Positions 18,128 to 27,909 of a stretch of 64,000 bases of DNA are shown in pieces. The stretch is from Candidatus Heimdallarchaeota archaeon (GTDB lineage Archaea; Asgardarchaeota; Heimdallarchaeia; JABLTI01), in contig DXJV01000068.1 of NCBI GenBank assembly GCA_019056785.1, forward strand, positions 1 through 64,000, read 5' to 3'. The notes under the pieces were generated by a model that made no database searches, had not been told where the DNA came from, and saw only the letters and a list, made by a program, of their open reading frames with translations. The translations under genes were made by a program, and so were the position numbers. Each line of letters begins with the position of its first letter. Positions within the stretch are counted from its first letter, which is position 1.

Positions 18128-19042
18128 ATGAGTGGCAAGTATCCTTCTATAGACTCAGGATTATTCAGTTCTCCAGGAGATATCATTCTCCTTCCTTTAA
18201 TGGGCTATCCTGCTGAACGTGATGCTATTTTTCTTGCATTAGTTACTGCTGACTGTTTTGGAGCAAACCTAAAAGTGTTACATTTTGTAAACAAATCATC
18301 TAGAACCGAGAATTACTTTTTCAAGAAACAGCTTGTATGGTTAAACGAGGAAGCAAAGAAACTGCAGGTTCCAGTAGAAACGATCATTAAAGAACTCCCA
18401 CGTAATGTCCCCTTGAAACATGCCATTGTTGATGAAATAAAAGCCCTTGCACCAAAATTGACTGTGATGATGAGTCGGCGGAAAGGTCTTCTTCAGCGCT
18501 TTACCGGGAGTATTGCGGAGCATGTTGCTCGTGCGAGCCCCTATTCTGTAATGATTATTCGTTCGCCTGTGAGAGATTGGGTGACCTATAGTTCTCGCTT
18601 TTCACCTCGCAAGATTGTAGTCCCAATGGGTAGACCCGACCCTTATGAATTGTCAGCAGTACAAATTGCTATTGCTCTTGCAAAAGTGACAGAAGCACCG
18701 CATGCAGAAATCACACTCCTGCACGTTATTGTTGTTCCTGAAACTGTTCCAATTCTCTCCGATGACAATCAGTTAATTATATCAGAGGAAAAGGAATTTA
18801 TCAAACTCGCCGGCCAATATAGTATTCATCTGCTTTATCCCATGAATACTAAAGTCATTGTTGGGCGCGATGTTGGGCGTTCTGTAAGCCAATATATTAA
18901 TAAAGAACATGCTGATATTGTAATTATGGGTGTTTCCTATGTCCCAAGACGCTTTTTCGGATTGTTTGGAACGGATACAAATACAATATATAATAAAAGT
19001 AAATCTCCCGTCGCAGTTATTTTTCATAAAGACATTTGTTAG
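18128..19042 (+). CDS. Tandem UspA-domain universal stress protein
   Basis: 304 residues forming two Usp folds. The first (about 15-140) has DIILLPLMGYPAERDAIFLAL and ends SPYSVMIIRSP. The second (about 155-303) begins KIVVPMGRPDPYELSA and ends with the nucleotide-loop region VIMGVSYVPRRFFGLFGTDTNTIYNKSKSPVAVI, close to the G-2x-G-9x-G(S/T) ATP-binding pattern. It lies 118 bp upstream of an APC amino-acid permease on the same strand. Usp domains are often paired with or fused to such transporters, so a regulatory link is plausible but inferred. Confidence 0.82.
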   Translation: MSGKYPSIDSGLFSSPGDIILLPLMGYPAERDAIFLALVTADCFGANLKVLHFVNKSSRTENYFFKKQLVWLNEEAKKLQVPVETIIKELPRNVPLKHAIVDEIKALAPKLTVMMSRRKGLLQRFTGSIAEHVARASPYSVMIIRSPVRDWVTYSSRFSPRKIVVPMGRPDPYELSAVQIAIALAKVTEAPHAEITLLHVIVVPETVPILSDDNQLIISEEKEFIKLAGQYSIHLLYPMNTKVIVGRDVGRSVSQYINKEHADIVIMGVSYVPRRFFGLFGTDTNTIYNKSKSPVAVIFHKDIC

Positions 19043-19160
19043 ACCGTAGGTGGTGTAATTCTCTTTCTAAAATTAAAGGTATCTTTTTAAAAGTAGGTAT
19101 TTTTCTTTGATGAAATTATCGCCCCTACAAAAAAAAGCATGTTTTGGAGTTTGACAATAA

Positions 19161-20675
19161 ATGGATGATGCTACTCTAAAGAACGACAAGAAGGACGGCA
19201 CCTTAGCCCTCAAGGAAAAAAAGAGTCGTTCCAAGAATTCTTCTCAAAATGACGCAGGCATTAGCATCATCTCCGAAAGAGAATTGTCGCGAGAGTTGGG
19301 TTTTAAAGAAGCAGTAAGTATTGGATTAGGGGGGACCATTGGTGGCGGAGTTTTCAGTGTTCTGGGTATTGCCGCAAAACTTGCCGGTCCAGCGGCAATT
19401 CTCTCGTTTGTTTTTGGTGGGATAGTGGGGGTTCTTATTGGTTATTCGTTCTCTAAACTCTCTCTTAAATATCAGTCTGCTGGGGGTAGTTATACCTTTG
19501 CTCGTGAGGCTTTTGGTAGGACATTCAGCGGGGTTTTTGGTTGGTTCCTTTGGGTAGGCTATCTTGCATCATGTTCACTCTATGCCTATACTTTTGGCAT
19601 TTACTTTGCTCAAATGATCAACCTCCTCACTCCTGCCCATGATTTGAGTGATATTGGCCTTCTCCGTTTAGTCTTCTCTCTCTTCGCAACCTTGCTCATC
19701 ACCCTCTCAACTGTTATTAACCTTGTGGGTGTGAAAGAAACCGGCAAGTCACAAAATATCATCGTCTTGATTAAGGTCATTATTCTCGTTGCGTTTATTG
19801 CGATTACCTTTCCTGCTGCCGTAAAAAACGCCAAAACTAATCTCACGCCCTTTTTCATTGACTTAGAGGGGAACCCTTCCAGCAACATTCTTCTTGGTAT
19901 TATGTTGGCAGTTGTAGGAACGTCCATTCTTTTTGTTGCTTATGAAGGCATGGAGCTAATCCCAAATGCTACCGAGGAAATTCAGGAGCCGGAAAAGAAT
20001 GTCCCTCGCTCTATTTACACAACAATTATCACAGCATCGATAATCTACATCTTGGTCGCTTTTACTGCCCTTGGAGGAACGTCCTATACTGAATTTGCTG
20101 GTGACCCAGAAAAAGCCGAATATGCTTTAGCTTACGCTGCTCAGCCAGTCTTAGGAGCTGCGGGATTTATTATTATCACTATAGGCGCTCTGTTTTCAAC
20201 GGCAAGCGCATATAACGCATCACTGTATGGCTCCTCCCGGCTGACCTATGTTATGGCTCGAGAAAGCATCTTCCCCCACTTTTTCAAGAAAGTCTCAAAG
20301 AAGAGCCGTGTGCCTTTTGTTAGCATTCTCTTCATAAGTATAATTACTTTGGTTATGACCTTAAGTTTGGATTTGCAACAAATCGCCGAATTAGCAAGTT
20401 CTATCTTTTTATTACTGTTTGCAATTATTGCTCTGGCAAGTTTGGTTCTTAGGAAAAAGATAAATGCGCGATTTATTTGGCCGTTTCTGGGTTTTATCAC
20501 CTCGACCATTCTTTTTGGCATTTTCTTCAGCCGAATTATTACGGATCTCATTGCCGGTGATCCAAGTGCAAAAATAACAATTATTCTCTTTCCAATTTTG
20601 CTCATCTTAGTAACTATCGGGAGTTTAATAACTATGAAGGTACAAAAAAAGAGTGAATTAACTAGCAAAGAATAA
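19161..20675 (+). CDS. APC-family amino-acid permease
   Basis: A 504-residue secondary transporter with about twelve hydrophobic helices after a charged 45-residue N-terminus. The first helix contains the substrate-binding unwound motif SIGLGGTIGGGVFSVLG, and AGPAAILSFVFGG and SAGGSYTFAREAFG follow, all hallmarks of the amino acid-polyamine-organocation family. YEGMELIPNATEEIQEPEKNVPRSI is the conserved loop after TM6. Likely cytoplasmic-membrane uptake of an amino acid; specificity not deducible. The preceding gene encodes a universal stress protein. Confidence 0.9.
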   Translation: MDDATLKNDKKDGTLALKEKKSRSKNSSQNDAGISIISERELSRELGFKEAVSIGLGGTIGGGVFSVLGIAAKLAGPAAILSFVFGGIVGVLIGYSFSKLSLKYQSAGGSYTFAREAFGRTFSGVFGWFLWVGYLASCSLYAYTFGIYFAQMINLLTPAHDLSDIGLLRLVFSLFATLLITLSTVINLVGVKETGKSQNIIVLIKVIILVAFIAITFPAAVKNAKTNLTPFFIDLEGNPSSNILLGIMLAVVGTSILFVAYEGMELIPNATEEIQEPEKNVPRSIYTTIITASIIYILVAFTALGGTSYTEFAGDPEKAEYALAYAAQPVLGAAGFIIITIGALFSTASAYNASLYGSSRLTYVMARESIFPHFFKKVSKKSRVPFVSILFISIITLVMTLSLDLQQIAELASSIFLLLFAIIALASLVLRKKINARFIWPFLGFITSTILFGIFFSRIITDLIAGDPSAKITIILFPILLILVTIGSLITMKVQKKSELTSKE

Positions 20676-20697
20676 GATCCCCTCTAGGTGCTTCTTT

Positions 20698-21771
20698 TTG
20701 TTTAAAAAAAACTCCCAACGAAGAAAGCCCTGGCAGAAAAAAGCCACAACCCTTTCCATCGATATTACTCAAAAGTTATTACAGCTTTTACATTTACCAG
20801 CTCCACCGCCCCCTTCATCTCCTATGACACTCTCAGCCGAGCAAACAGGCGCTTTAATCCAATATTTGAAAAAAGCAACAACTAATGCAGAATCAAAACT
20901 CCAACTCTTCAAAGCGCTTGAAACATTACAGAAAAGAACATTACAATTAAAAGAAACAAAAAAAGTAGTGGCAAATTTACGGGAATCAGAAGAAACATCT
21001 ACGAAGGCACTCTCTTTTTTAAAAGAAAAGTTAGACATTTTAACAGAGGAAAGAGATGAGTTAATCTTTAAAATAGCAGCATTACAAGAAGAGTTGATTA
21101 CACTCCCGGTCGCAGCCTACCTTGAGAAAATTTTAACCTTCATTAAATCAATAGAATTTGCTGAGACACAAAACTGGGAAGGAGAATTAGATTATTACCG
21201 AACGCGTTTTCTGATGCAAAAAGATGAGTCCATTCCAGAAACCCCCGCGTCACAAAAAATAAGTGTCGAAGAAGCATTAGAACGGCCGCGGGACCCGCTT
21301 TCCATTTCAAAAACCGTTCGACCGACAAAACAAGCCAAACCTTCATTATCTTTGTTGCTCCCGAAATCCGCTAGTGAACTTCCTTCTTTAGTGGCAACCT
21401 ATAATCAAATAGTAAATGCTTTACCTGAAGCATCTTCTGAAAGATTATTGGAATTAGAGGGTGAAGATTTAGAAGCAATACTGACAGAAACGGAAGAGAA
21501 AAGTATGGTCACCGGAAAAGAGCTTTATAGTTTGAAACGTGAACAGGGGATTCTGAGCCTTAAAACTTATGAATTAATTCAGACTTTAAAAGTTCGCTTG
21601 TTTAATATTAGTGGTGGTATTGCCTCTCGTGCGTTCTTAAAGAGCAGTTTAAACGAGTTGTTGCAAATTGCTCGTGACGATTCCATTACTGAGGAGGACA
21701 AAAAACAAGCAATAAAACGGGCATTGCAACGGCTGTTGCGGATTTTGGGAGAAATACCATCTAAGACTTAG
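20698..21771 (+). CDS. Coiled-coil hypothetical protein
   Basis: 357 residues with a TTG start; no ATG is available nearby. A basic N-terminus with a Pro run (APPPPSSP) leads to a long heptad-like coiled coil (about 50-140, LKETKKVVANLRESEE...LKEKLDILTEERDELIFKI). A proline-rich linker (about 180-225) follows, then a C-terminal helical domain. No known family recognised. It begins 22 bp after the amino-acid permease and is followed at 190 bp by the Sec23/24-like gene, so it could be a structural partner of either. This is inference from position only. Confidence 0.7.
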   Translation: MFKKNSQRRKPWQKKATTLSIDITQKLLQLLHLPAPPPPSSPMTLSAEQTGALIQYLKKATTNAESKLQLFKALETLQKRTLQLKETKKVVANLRESEETSTKALSFLKEKLDILTEERDELIFKIAALQEELITLPVAAYLEKILTFIKSIEFAETQNWEGELDYYRTRFLMQKDESIPETPASQKISVEEALERPRDPLSISKTVRPTKQAKPSLSLLLPKSASELPSLVATYNQIVNALPEASSERLLELEGEDLEAILTETEEKSMVTGKELYSLKREQGILSLKTYELIQTLKVRLFNISGGIASRAFLKSSLNELLQIARDDSITEEDKKQAIKRALQRLLRILGEIPSKT

Positions 21772-21977
21772 CTGCTCTCTTTCTCCAACAGACGGCTTCC
21801 TCCTCGAAAATATCGGAAAACATAGCTTTAAATAGCTAAAAAGGGCTGCTAGAAAATATTCAGATATCTTTCTTCACTAACTACAATTAATGGCAAACTA
21901 GGTGGAGTAGACACTTCGTTGAAGCTAGAGCTATTTAATTGTAGAGAAGAATTTTTAACAAATTGTTTGGTGATAAA

Positions 21978-23546
21978 ATGAAACTTATGCGATTCTCTAC
22001 TGGGGATAAAATCCCTGCTTCTGAAAAGCTTCTTGAAGATATCCCTCTTGTTGGGGAGCTTTCTTTCAGTGAATTTGAGGAAGTCAAAGGAGAGATTAAA
22101 GGAAAACCCATTGTATGCTCCAATTGTGGAGCAATATTAACTTCTTTAGAATCTGTGCAAACGGACCCAAAAGTGGGCATGTTTTTCAAGTGCAATTATT
22201 GTAGCACAATAAATGTTATTGACCCCAAGGATTTACCAACAAAGATAGATCCTTATGCTGGCTGGTTTATCCCACCTGAGAAACCAACGCAGGATTTTGG
22301 CGATGGGGTGCAAAAAGGGAACTCTCTTATCGCCGTTTTAGATGTCTCAGGTTCGATGAGTGGCGCAAAACTTGCCGGAGTTAAAAAGAGCCTTATTTCC
22401 ACCCTCAAATCTTATTCGAAAAGCAATGCAAATGCTATTTTCGGTTTGATTACTTTTGAAAGTCAAGTTCGCATCTACTCACCTGATGGCGAAGTAGTGG
22501 AGAAGATTAGTGGCGACGATCTTTATGATCTCAAAGCCATAGAACAACAAATAGCAAAAAATGCTTGGATCAAGAATCAACTGCCAAAAATTCAGATTGG
22601 TAAAACTATGGGTCTCTGGGAAAAAACAGTTAGACAAATGGAATCTTTGAACTCGACAGCTCTCGGTCCCGCTGTTGTCGCTGCACGGGTAATGTCTTTG
22701 CATGTTGGTACAGGGCGCATCTTGCTTTTAACTGATGGTATGGCAAATGAAGGCATTGGCAGCTTGTCTAGCGCTTCCCCCGAAGGAAAACAATTCTACC
22801 GGAAAATTGCTGAAGAACTGAGTAAAAATGGCATTATTTTGGATATTGTTGGTATTGCAGGCGAAGGCTCTCTCGAGTTAAAAACGCTAGCGCAATTACC
22901 TGAAATCACTGGCGGGGACTTGTTCTATGTTGACCTTTCTGAGCTTGAGGATAGTTTTTCCTTACTTGCAGGCGACCAACTTATTGGAAGACGGGCCAGA
23001 ATAAAAGTGATCGTTCCTCAAGAACTCGAATTAATGCATGTCTCTGGAATGGGGACACGAACGAAAAAAGTCAATCCTGGTGAAGACATTGCTATTGGTG
23101 GTCTTTCCCGGTCACGCTCCATTTCTTTTGAATTAAAACCGAAAAAAGACATTAAAAAGCGAAAGAAAGTTCCGGTGCAAATCCAGATTCAATATCAGGA
23201 TGAGAATGATAATGAGCGCATTCGTGTCATCGAAAAAGAACTCGAGGTAACAGAACTCAAGGAGGAACTTGAGAAAAGTTTGGATGCTGATCTTATTGCC
23301 GGCTATACAGTGCAAAGAGCCGCCCAAGTGATGCAAAGTGACCGGAAGAGAGGGAAAGAATTGATGAAAACGATGCAAGCAAAACTCAAGAAAGCCGCTC
23401 CCAAGGCTGTTGCAGCCCAACAGTATTTGGAGGAGGAAATCGAAGAGCTTGATGAAATCATGTTGGCTGAAAAGCGAGGAATGACACAAGCAGCTGACAA
23501 AATACAAGCAAATGCTTATCGAATGGTGAAGAAGCGAAAGAAATAG
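21978..23546 (+). CDS. Zinc-ribbon/vWA protein with Sec23/Sec24-like domain order
   Basis: 522 residues from the ATG with GGTGAT 5 bp upstream; a TTG five codons earlier is the alternative. A zinc ribbon uses C47-x2-C50 and C72-x2-C75 (KCNYCSTINVIDP). A von Willebrand A domain follows (about 114-330) with a complete MIDAS DVSGSMSG (D122, S124, S126) and LLTDGMANEG. Next come a beta-sandwich (about 335-420, RIKVIVPQELEL...ISFELKPKK) and a helical tail (about 425-522). Zinc ribbon, vWA trunk, beta-sandwich and helical domain in this order is the layout of COPII Sec23/Sec24, though those lack the gelsolin-free, MIDAS-intact form seen here. A generic vWA chaperone or complex partner is the alternative. 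Confidence 0.75.
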   Translation: MKLMRFSTGDKIPASEKLLEDIPLVGELSFSEFEEVKGEIKGKPIVCSNCGAILTSLESVQTDPKVGMFFKCNYCSTINVIDPKDLPTKIDPYAGWFIPPEKPTQDFGDGVQKGNSLIAVLDVSGSMSGAKLAGVKKSLISTLKSYSKSNANAIFGLITFESQVRIYSPDGEVVEKISGDDLYDLKAIEQQIAKNAWIKNQLPKIQIGKTMGLWEKTVRQMESLNSTALGPAVVAARVMSLHVGTGRILLLTDGMANEGIGSLSSASPEGKQFYRKIAEELSKNGIILDIVGIAGEGSLELKTLAQLPEITGGDLFYVDLSELEDSFSLLAGDQLIGRRARIKVIVPQELELMHVSGMGTRTKKVNPGEDIAIGGLSRSRSISFELKPKKDIKKRKKVPVQIQIQYQDENDNERIRVIEKELEVTELKEELEKSLDADLIAGYTVQRAAQVMQSDRKRGKELMKTMQAKLKKAAPKAVAAQQYLEEEIEELDEIMLAEKRGMTQAADKIQANAYRMVKKRKK

Positions 23547-23560
23547 CTACTGCTTCTTTC

Positions 23561-23577
23561 TCTTTTTTTCTTTTTTT
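23561..23577 (+). terminator. T-tract terminator between convergent genes
   Basis: Two runs of seven T lie 15-30 bp after the stop of the vWA protein gene and just before the end of the convergent Nre gene. Confidence 0.45.
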
Positions 23578-23584
23578 ACGTGGT

Positions 23585-24835
23585 TTATCCCTGAACATCT
23601 TTTGGAAAGAATTGTTCAAGGGTCTCTTGCTTCCGCAGAATTTTATAGGTGTTACTTCTCTCGAGGTATTTCTCCAAAGGATAACGGATAATTTTCCTTA
23701 ACTCAAGGAATCCATCTTCTAATGTATCTGCCAGTATTGGTTGTTGTTTTAAGGCCTCTTTTGCTATTTCACGAAATCGCCAGACACCACAGGGTATCCA
23801 TTCTTTGTCTACTTCCATGAACAGAAAGCACCCTGCTTGTCGCTGAATCATATCCAAATACTCGAGGACTTCAAGACGGGTACAATAATAAGCACCAGCA
23901 ACATCTTTTGCATAGGTTTTTCGTCCCCGCCAGGTCTCCCAATCAACTGCCATAGCATCGCTAGAACCGAAGAACCAATATTCGAACGCTTCAAACATCC
24001 AAGCAGAGGGGTACAAGAAAATAACTACAAGATTTCCTAAGGCTTTATAATGAAAGATTTTGACTTTGTTAATCCACGGGTTATGAATAATTCGTTTCCA
24101 ATAACGTTTTCCAAGAATATCATCAACCGCAGTTATGGACCATGTCGTAGGAACGAGTTTTCGATTTTTCTTCACTCCAAATAATCCTGCGGAAAGTAGC
24201 CGGGTAATGTGTCGCTGATTTATTTTATCATCATAAAGTTTTATGATGCCGTTGATGGCTTTCAGATCAATATCACTCACCACTTTATCGACAACCTGAG
24301 GAACTTTTGGATTCTCTGTTAGGCGCGCTTGCTTTATTACCCCTGACGGGCCGGCAGGGGGGACGCGAGGCGAGAAGACCAACTCGAGTTTGGGACGTTT
24401 AATAAAAGACATTTCTGTATCCACTGGCTTACTTGACATTACAAGCTCTTGGGTTGTCTCGAGTAATCGATGCCCAGGTTCCTTGGCTTTTTTTACGCTA
24501 ATTGTTTTCTTTCCCCGAACTAAAGCGCTACGATAGCCAATAATCTCCTCCATAGTCTTAAAGATCCACTGCTCCTCAGCATCGTAAATAGAGGTGTCTT
24601 CTGAAGCGACAGGGGGAACGAGTGGGCCAATGGAAACGCGAGGATAGCCATATTCCCCCACAAAAAAACCTGGTGGTGAGGCACCAAAAAAGTCTGTCTT
24701 AGTAAAGGTTTTCTGAATTTCAGCAATGGACTGAGCCTTTGCTAAAATAGGACAGATACCATGCCCACAAAGCTTCCGCCAACCCTGGCATTTCTGGCAG
24801 AGATTGCGCTTCACTTCGGCTGAAGTGCTGCTCAT
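23585..24835 (-). CDS. nreA: Nre-family DNA repair protein with PCNA-interaction motif
   Basis: 416 residues from the ATG at 24835; a TTG six codons upstream is possible. The N-terminus has the Cys-rich element CQKCQGWRKLCGHGICP, then FFGASPPGFFVGEYGYPRVSIGPLVPP, characteristic of archaeal Nre proteins (DUF650/DUF651). Later motifs include FSPRVPPAGPSG and ITRLLSAGLFGVKKNRKLVPTTWSITAVDD. The C-terminus ends with QETLEQFF, a textbook PIP box for binding PCNA. Nre proteins act in repair of DNA damage in archaea. Gene convergent with the vWA gene. Confidence 0.9.
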   Translation of the reverse strand: MSSTSAEVKRNLCQKCQGWRKLCGHGICPILAKAQSIAEIQKTFTKTDFFGASPPGFFVGEYGYPRVSIGPLVPPVASEDTSIYDAEEQWIFKTMEEIIGYRSALVRGKKTISVKKAKEPGHRLLETTQELVMSSKPVDTEMSFIKRPKLELVFSPRVPPAGPSGVIKQARLTENPKVPQVVDKVVSDIDLKAINGIIKLYDDKINQRHITRLLSAGLFGVKKNRKLVPTTWSITAVDDILGKRYWKRIIHNPWINKVKIFHYKALGNLVVIFLYPSAWMFEAFEYWFFGSSDAMAVDWETWRGRKTYAKDVAGAYYCTRLEVLEYLDMIQRQAGCFLFMEVDKEWIPCGVWRFREIAKEALKQQPILADTLEDGFLELRKIIRYPLEKYLERSNTYKILRKQETLEQFFPKDVQG

Positions 24836-24920
24836 TTTTAAGTTGTCAGTCAAGAATAACTCACTTGAAAGGATTAATGATTCTTGGTATCAATATATTC
24901 TTTGTTTGGTTTTATTAACA

Positions 24921-26794
24921 CTATTTTCTTTTCTTCTGTTTTCCTCTTACTAGTATCATCATTGCAAAAAAGCTAACACAACTAAGACTTATCACAGTGA
25001 GCTTTCTAGAGAGGTTGATTGTATAATCAACATCATATCCTGCGTAAAACATGTATTCTTTGGCTTTTTCCAAGTTATGTCTATAGCGTATGATATCAGG
25101 GTTACACCAAATTCCTAATTTTGGAGAGATAGGCCAATCAGTAATGAAATAGTCACCGCCATGAATAATATTATTCATTTCTTCCCTGTCAATCGCATAA
25201 GCAATGGCTTTTCGGAGCGCAAGTCCTTTTGTTAGGTGAGGATTATTAGGGCAGATGGTGCGATTTCCCAGGATTTTGCTCCCTCTAAAAAGATAGGCGA
25301 ACGAACCAAAAGTATCACCAATGTCAGAATAAATTTCGAACATCGGTTCCCTGAGATATTCTTCTCGCTTTTCAGATGGGTTAATGAGTTCTGTATAATC
25401 AATTTTACCCTCTTCAAATTCTAAAAGAGCCATTTGTGGGTAAGGTAGGTATCGAATGCGCAATTGATGCATCATGCTAGTTTGTTGTGTGGCGGTGAAA
25501 CCAAATCTTTCCTTCCAATGTAAAGCCGGGTCATTTGTGATTGATTCATTTAACCACCAGCAATCGTCTCTGACCGTTAGAATTGTCTCAACACCTGGTG
25601 TAAAGCTGGTAAGCTCGAACAGTCCTGTGCCAAAGCAGTTAGTTGAGAAGGTAGCCCATGAAGGATGAAGTATATCCGGTGTAATGCCATCTTCTAACTG
25701 TGTTTGGTTTAAGTAGTGCTCGGCAAAATATTGGTGTTTAAGCTCAGCAAGGATCGTGCATATGGCTCCTTTTCTGGTGTGGCTGGTTTGGCATCAACAT
25801 AGATTCGAATGGTCTTATCATCAATGATTTTCATATCTTTAATCCAATTATAGCGATACCTTTCATTTGAAAGATGCTTCCAAGCATACAGACTGAAATA
25901 GAGGTCTTTGCTATCTAGATATTCATTAGGAAAAAGCCCTTCTGGGTCTGGGGCCCATTTGATACCTTCACGAAGGCTAATTTGAATAGTTGTATCGTTA
26001 AGATAGGTGTAATTTTCTGCCAGGTGAGGCCAAGCACTTTTGTCACTATCATACCAAATTAAAGGATCTAGAATGGTGCTGCTCCCAAATTCTGAGTTCC
26101 AATCATCTCGAGTAATAGGGTTCAAGTCAGACCAAGGTTGTCCAGCAATGACGAATTCATCAGTACTCACTTGTCCAGGGTGTGTGCCATTCCAGTACAT
26201 TTTTCCCCAGGACTGGACTAGACCCTCACACATACTATAACCTTTAAGATTCGTCCAAGCAGCAGCATACTTCTTAGGAGAAAATCCCGGCAAGCCGGGC
26301 AAGATTTCATCCATCAGATAATTTTCCCATTCCCAGTAATGTTGAATACGCTCCGCCGAGTCAGGGGGCATAATTAAATTACCTTGTCTTATATACCATT
26401 CGTTTTTACCAGTTCCTAAATCATCGTCCCAGTCCATGCTGGTATCATAACCGAGGTTCGAAGAACCGTTTTCGTTATAAAGGCCTGTTGCATCCAGGTC
26501 CCACGAGTTGGTGAAAAATGTGATATATACAATATCAATCCTCATGAGCAACTCCAGCCACTGATAGATAACTTCAAACCAATCACGAATTTCCACCTCT
26601 ACTTTTATGCCGATCTGTTCTAGTTGTTGTGCAAGAAAATTGCCATAGTCAGCATTAGCCCCTCCTTGAATTGCCAAAAAGTACAGCGTGAAAAAAGGAT
26701 CACGTGCTTTCACAGTTTTTGTTTCAACAATGCCAATAAAAACCGAAGATAAAATTATTATTAAAGTAACCATACCAACTAGTCTTTTTTTCAT
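24921..26794 (-). pseudogene. Family 5 peptide-type solute-binding protein, single frameshift
   Basis: A membrane-anchored extracellular binding protein (SBP_bac_5, oligopeptide/dipeptide type) of about 620 codons, interrupted once. The first frame (26794 to 25709) has a signal peptide and ligand-domain motifs such as LNDTTIQISLREGIKWAPDPEG. It ends shortly after EKEPYARSLL. The reading then moves to the frame that is open from about 25790 to 24921 and carries GTGLFELTSFTPGVETILTVRDD, ALRKAIAYAIDREEM and a C-terminal membrane helix with a KKRK tail. The frame change lies between about 25709 and 25790. With only one lesion, a sequencing indel is as likely as decay. No permease gene is adjacent. 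Confidence 0.82.
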
Positions 26795-26996
26795 TTTTTT
26801 CTCTCTCTCCGTAAGAAGATAAGAAACTCCTATGTTATGTCAACCTTTTTTGTTTATATACTTTTTCCAAAGGAAAATTTATCATTCAAATGGTCCAAAA
26901 ACTTCTGTTTGAAAGGCCAATTTATCAGAGGGGGGAGAGGCAAATGCTGCTTTTAAAGTGACAACGCCAAAAAATTTGGCTCGAGTAAATAACAGC

Positions 26997-27671
26997 CTAG
27001 GGTTCTTGATAATCTTCGTCTTCAGTCAACTCTAATAAACTAATGGACTTGTTATTTTCCTCTTGTTTGATTCTTTCGAACTCTTCTTCAAAAGACTTCT
27101 TCTGCTCTTTTCGCTGATAAATCACAAACGTAGCAACAATTGCCACCAAGATGATGGCACCCAGACCCCACATAACAGCATTAACAACTGCACCTTCGAA
27201 TACATCCAGATGCCAATGGAATCTAAGAGGGAAGGCGGTTGCGCCGGCATAAAAGACCAGATGCCAGGTGTTATCGGCCGGCACTTTTACTTGGATGATA
27301 TCACTCCGGTAATTATCAAAGGGGATGTCATCGGTTCTAAAAAAGGGGTCGTAAAGATAGAGGAGCTCTTTAGAAGGGATACGGCTAATTGCTTGCGTTA
27401 GATTATTAGTGGCGCTCCAGAGAACAAAATGTTCCGTGCTAACAATAAAAACGAGAAATGGTGGGGTAATGACATCTGCTGGCGAGACATCCCAGTCGCC
27501 ACTTAACACTTGCCCTTTGTGGGCTGTAACATTCACGCTATAGTATTCGAAAGCATTTAAAGTGATTGTATTAGTATCTTCCGCTCCAATGACTGAAGTT
27601 GGCGTTTGGAGAAGGAAACAAAATGCTGTGAGCAAGAGAAGACCGGAGATGAATCTGTAAGAAAAACGCAT
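26997..27671 (-). CDS. Single-pass membrane protein with p24/GOLD-like ectodomain
   Basis: 224 residues from the ATG at 27671, chosen because GGAGG lies 10 bp upstream and it places a clean signal peptide (FISGLLLLTAFCFLL) at the N-terminus; an ORF extension of 30 codons lacks support. A beta-rich ectodomain (about 35-160) contains YYSVNVTAHKGQVLSGDWDV and later DIIQVKVPADNTWHLVFYAG, the GOLD-like pattern of a paired-sheet domain. A membrane helix (AVMWGLGAIILVAIVATFVIY) leads to a charged cytoplasmic tail of about 40 residues. Topology matches p24/emp24 cargo receptors, but the paired cysteines are absent and similarity is only structural guesswork. Confidence 0.65.
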   Translation of the reverse strand: MRFSYRFISGLLLLTAFCFLLQTPTSVIGAEDTNTITLNAFEYYSVNVTAHKGQVLSGDWDVSPADVITPPFLVFIVSTEHFVLWSATNNLTQAISRIPSKELLYLYDPFFRTDDIPFDNYRSDIIQVKVPADNTWHLVFYAGATAFPLRFHWHLDVFEGAVVNAVMWGLGAIILVAIVATFVIYQRKEQKKSFEEEFERIKQEENNKSISLLELTEDEDYQEP

Positions 27672-27909
27672 ACATCTTTTTCCTCCAACAATTCGTTTAT
27701 GTATCACGTTCATATATAATCTTTTTTTTACTTGTTTTTTCTTCTGACCTGTTCCTAACATTTAAAATTGGAATAATCAAAGTGATTGTTAGTCTTTAAA
27801 AGACAAGATGACCATAATCAACCATACACTGATAAATCCTCTGAAAGCGTGTCCTAGATACTATATGAAGATTTGAGTGATTTTACTGCTATTGCTGAGA
27901 GAATTAAAA

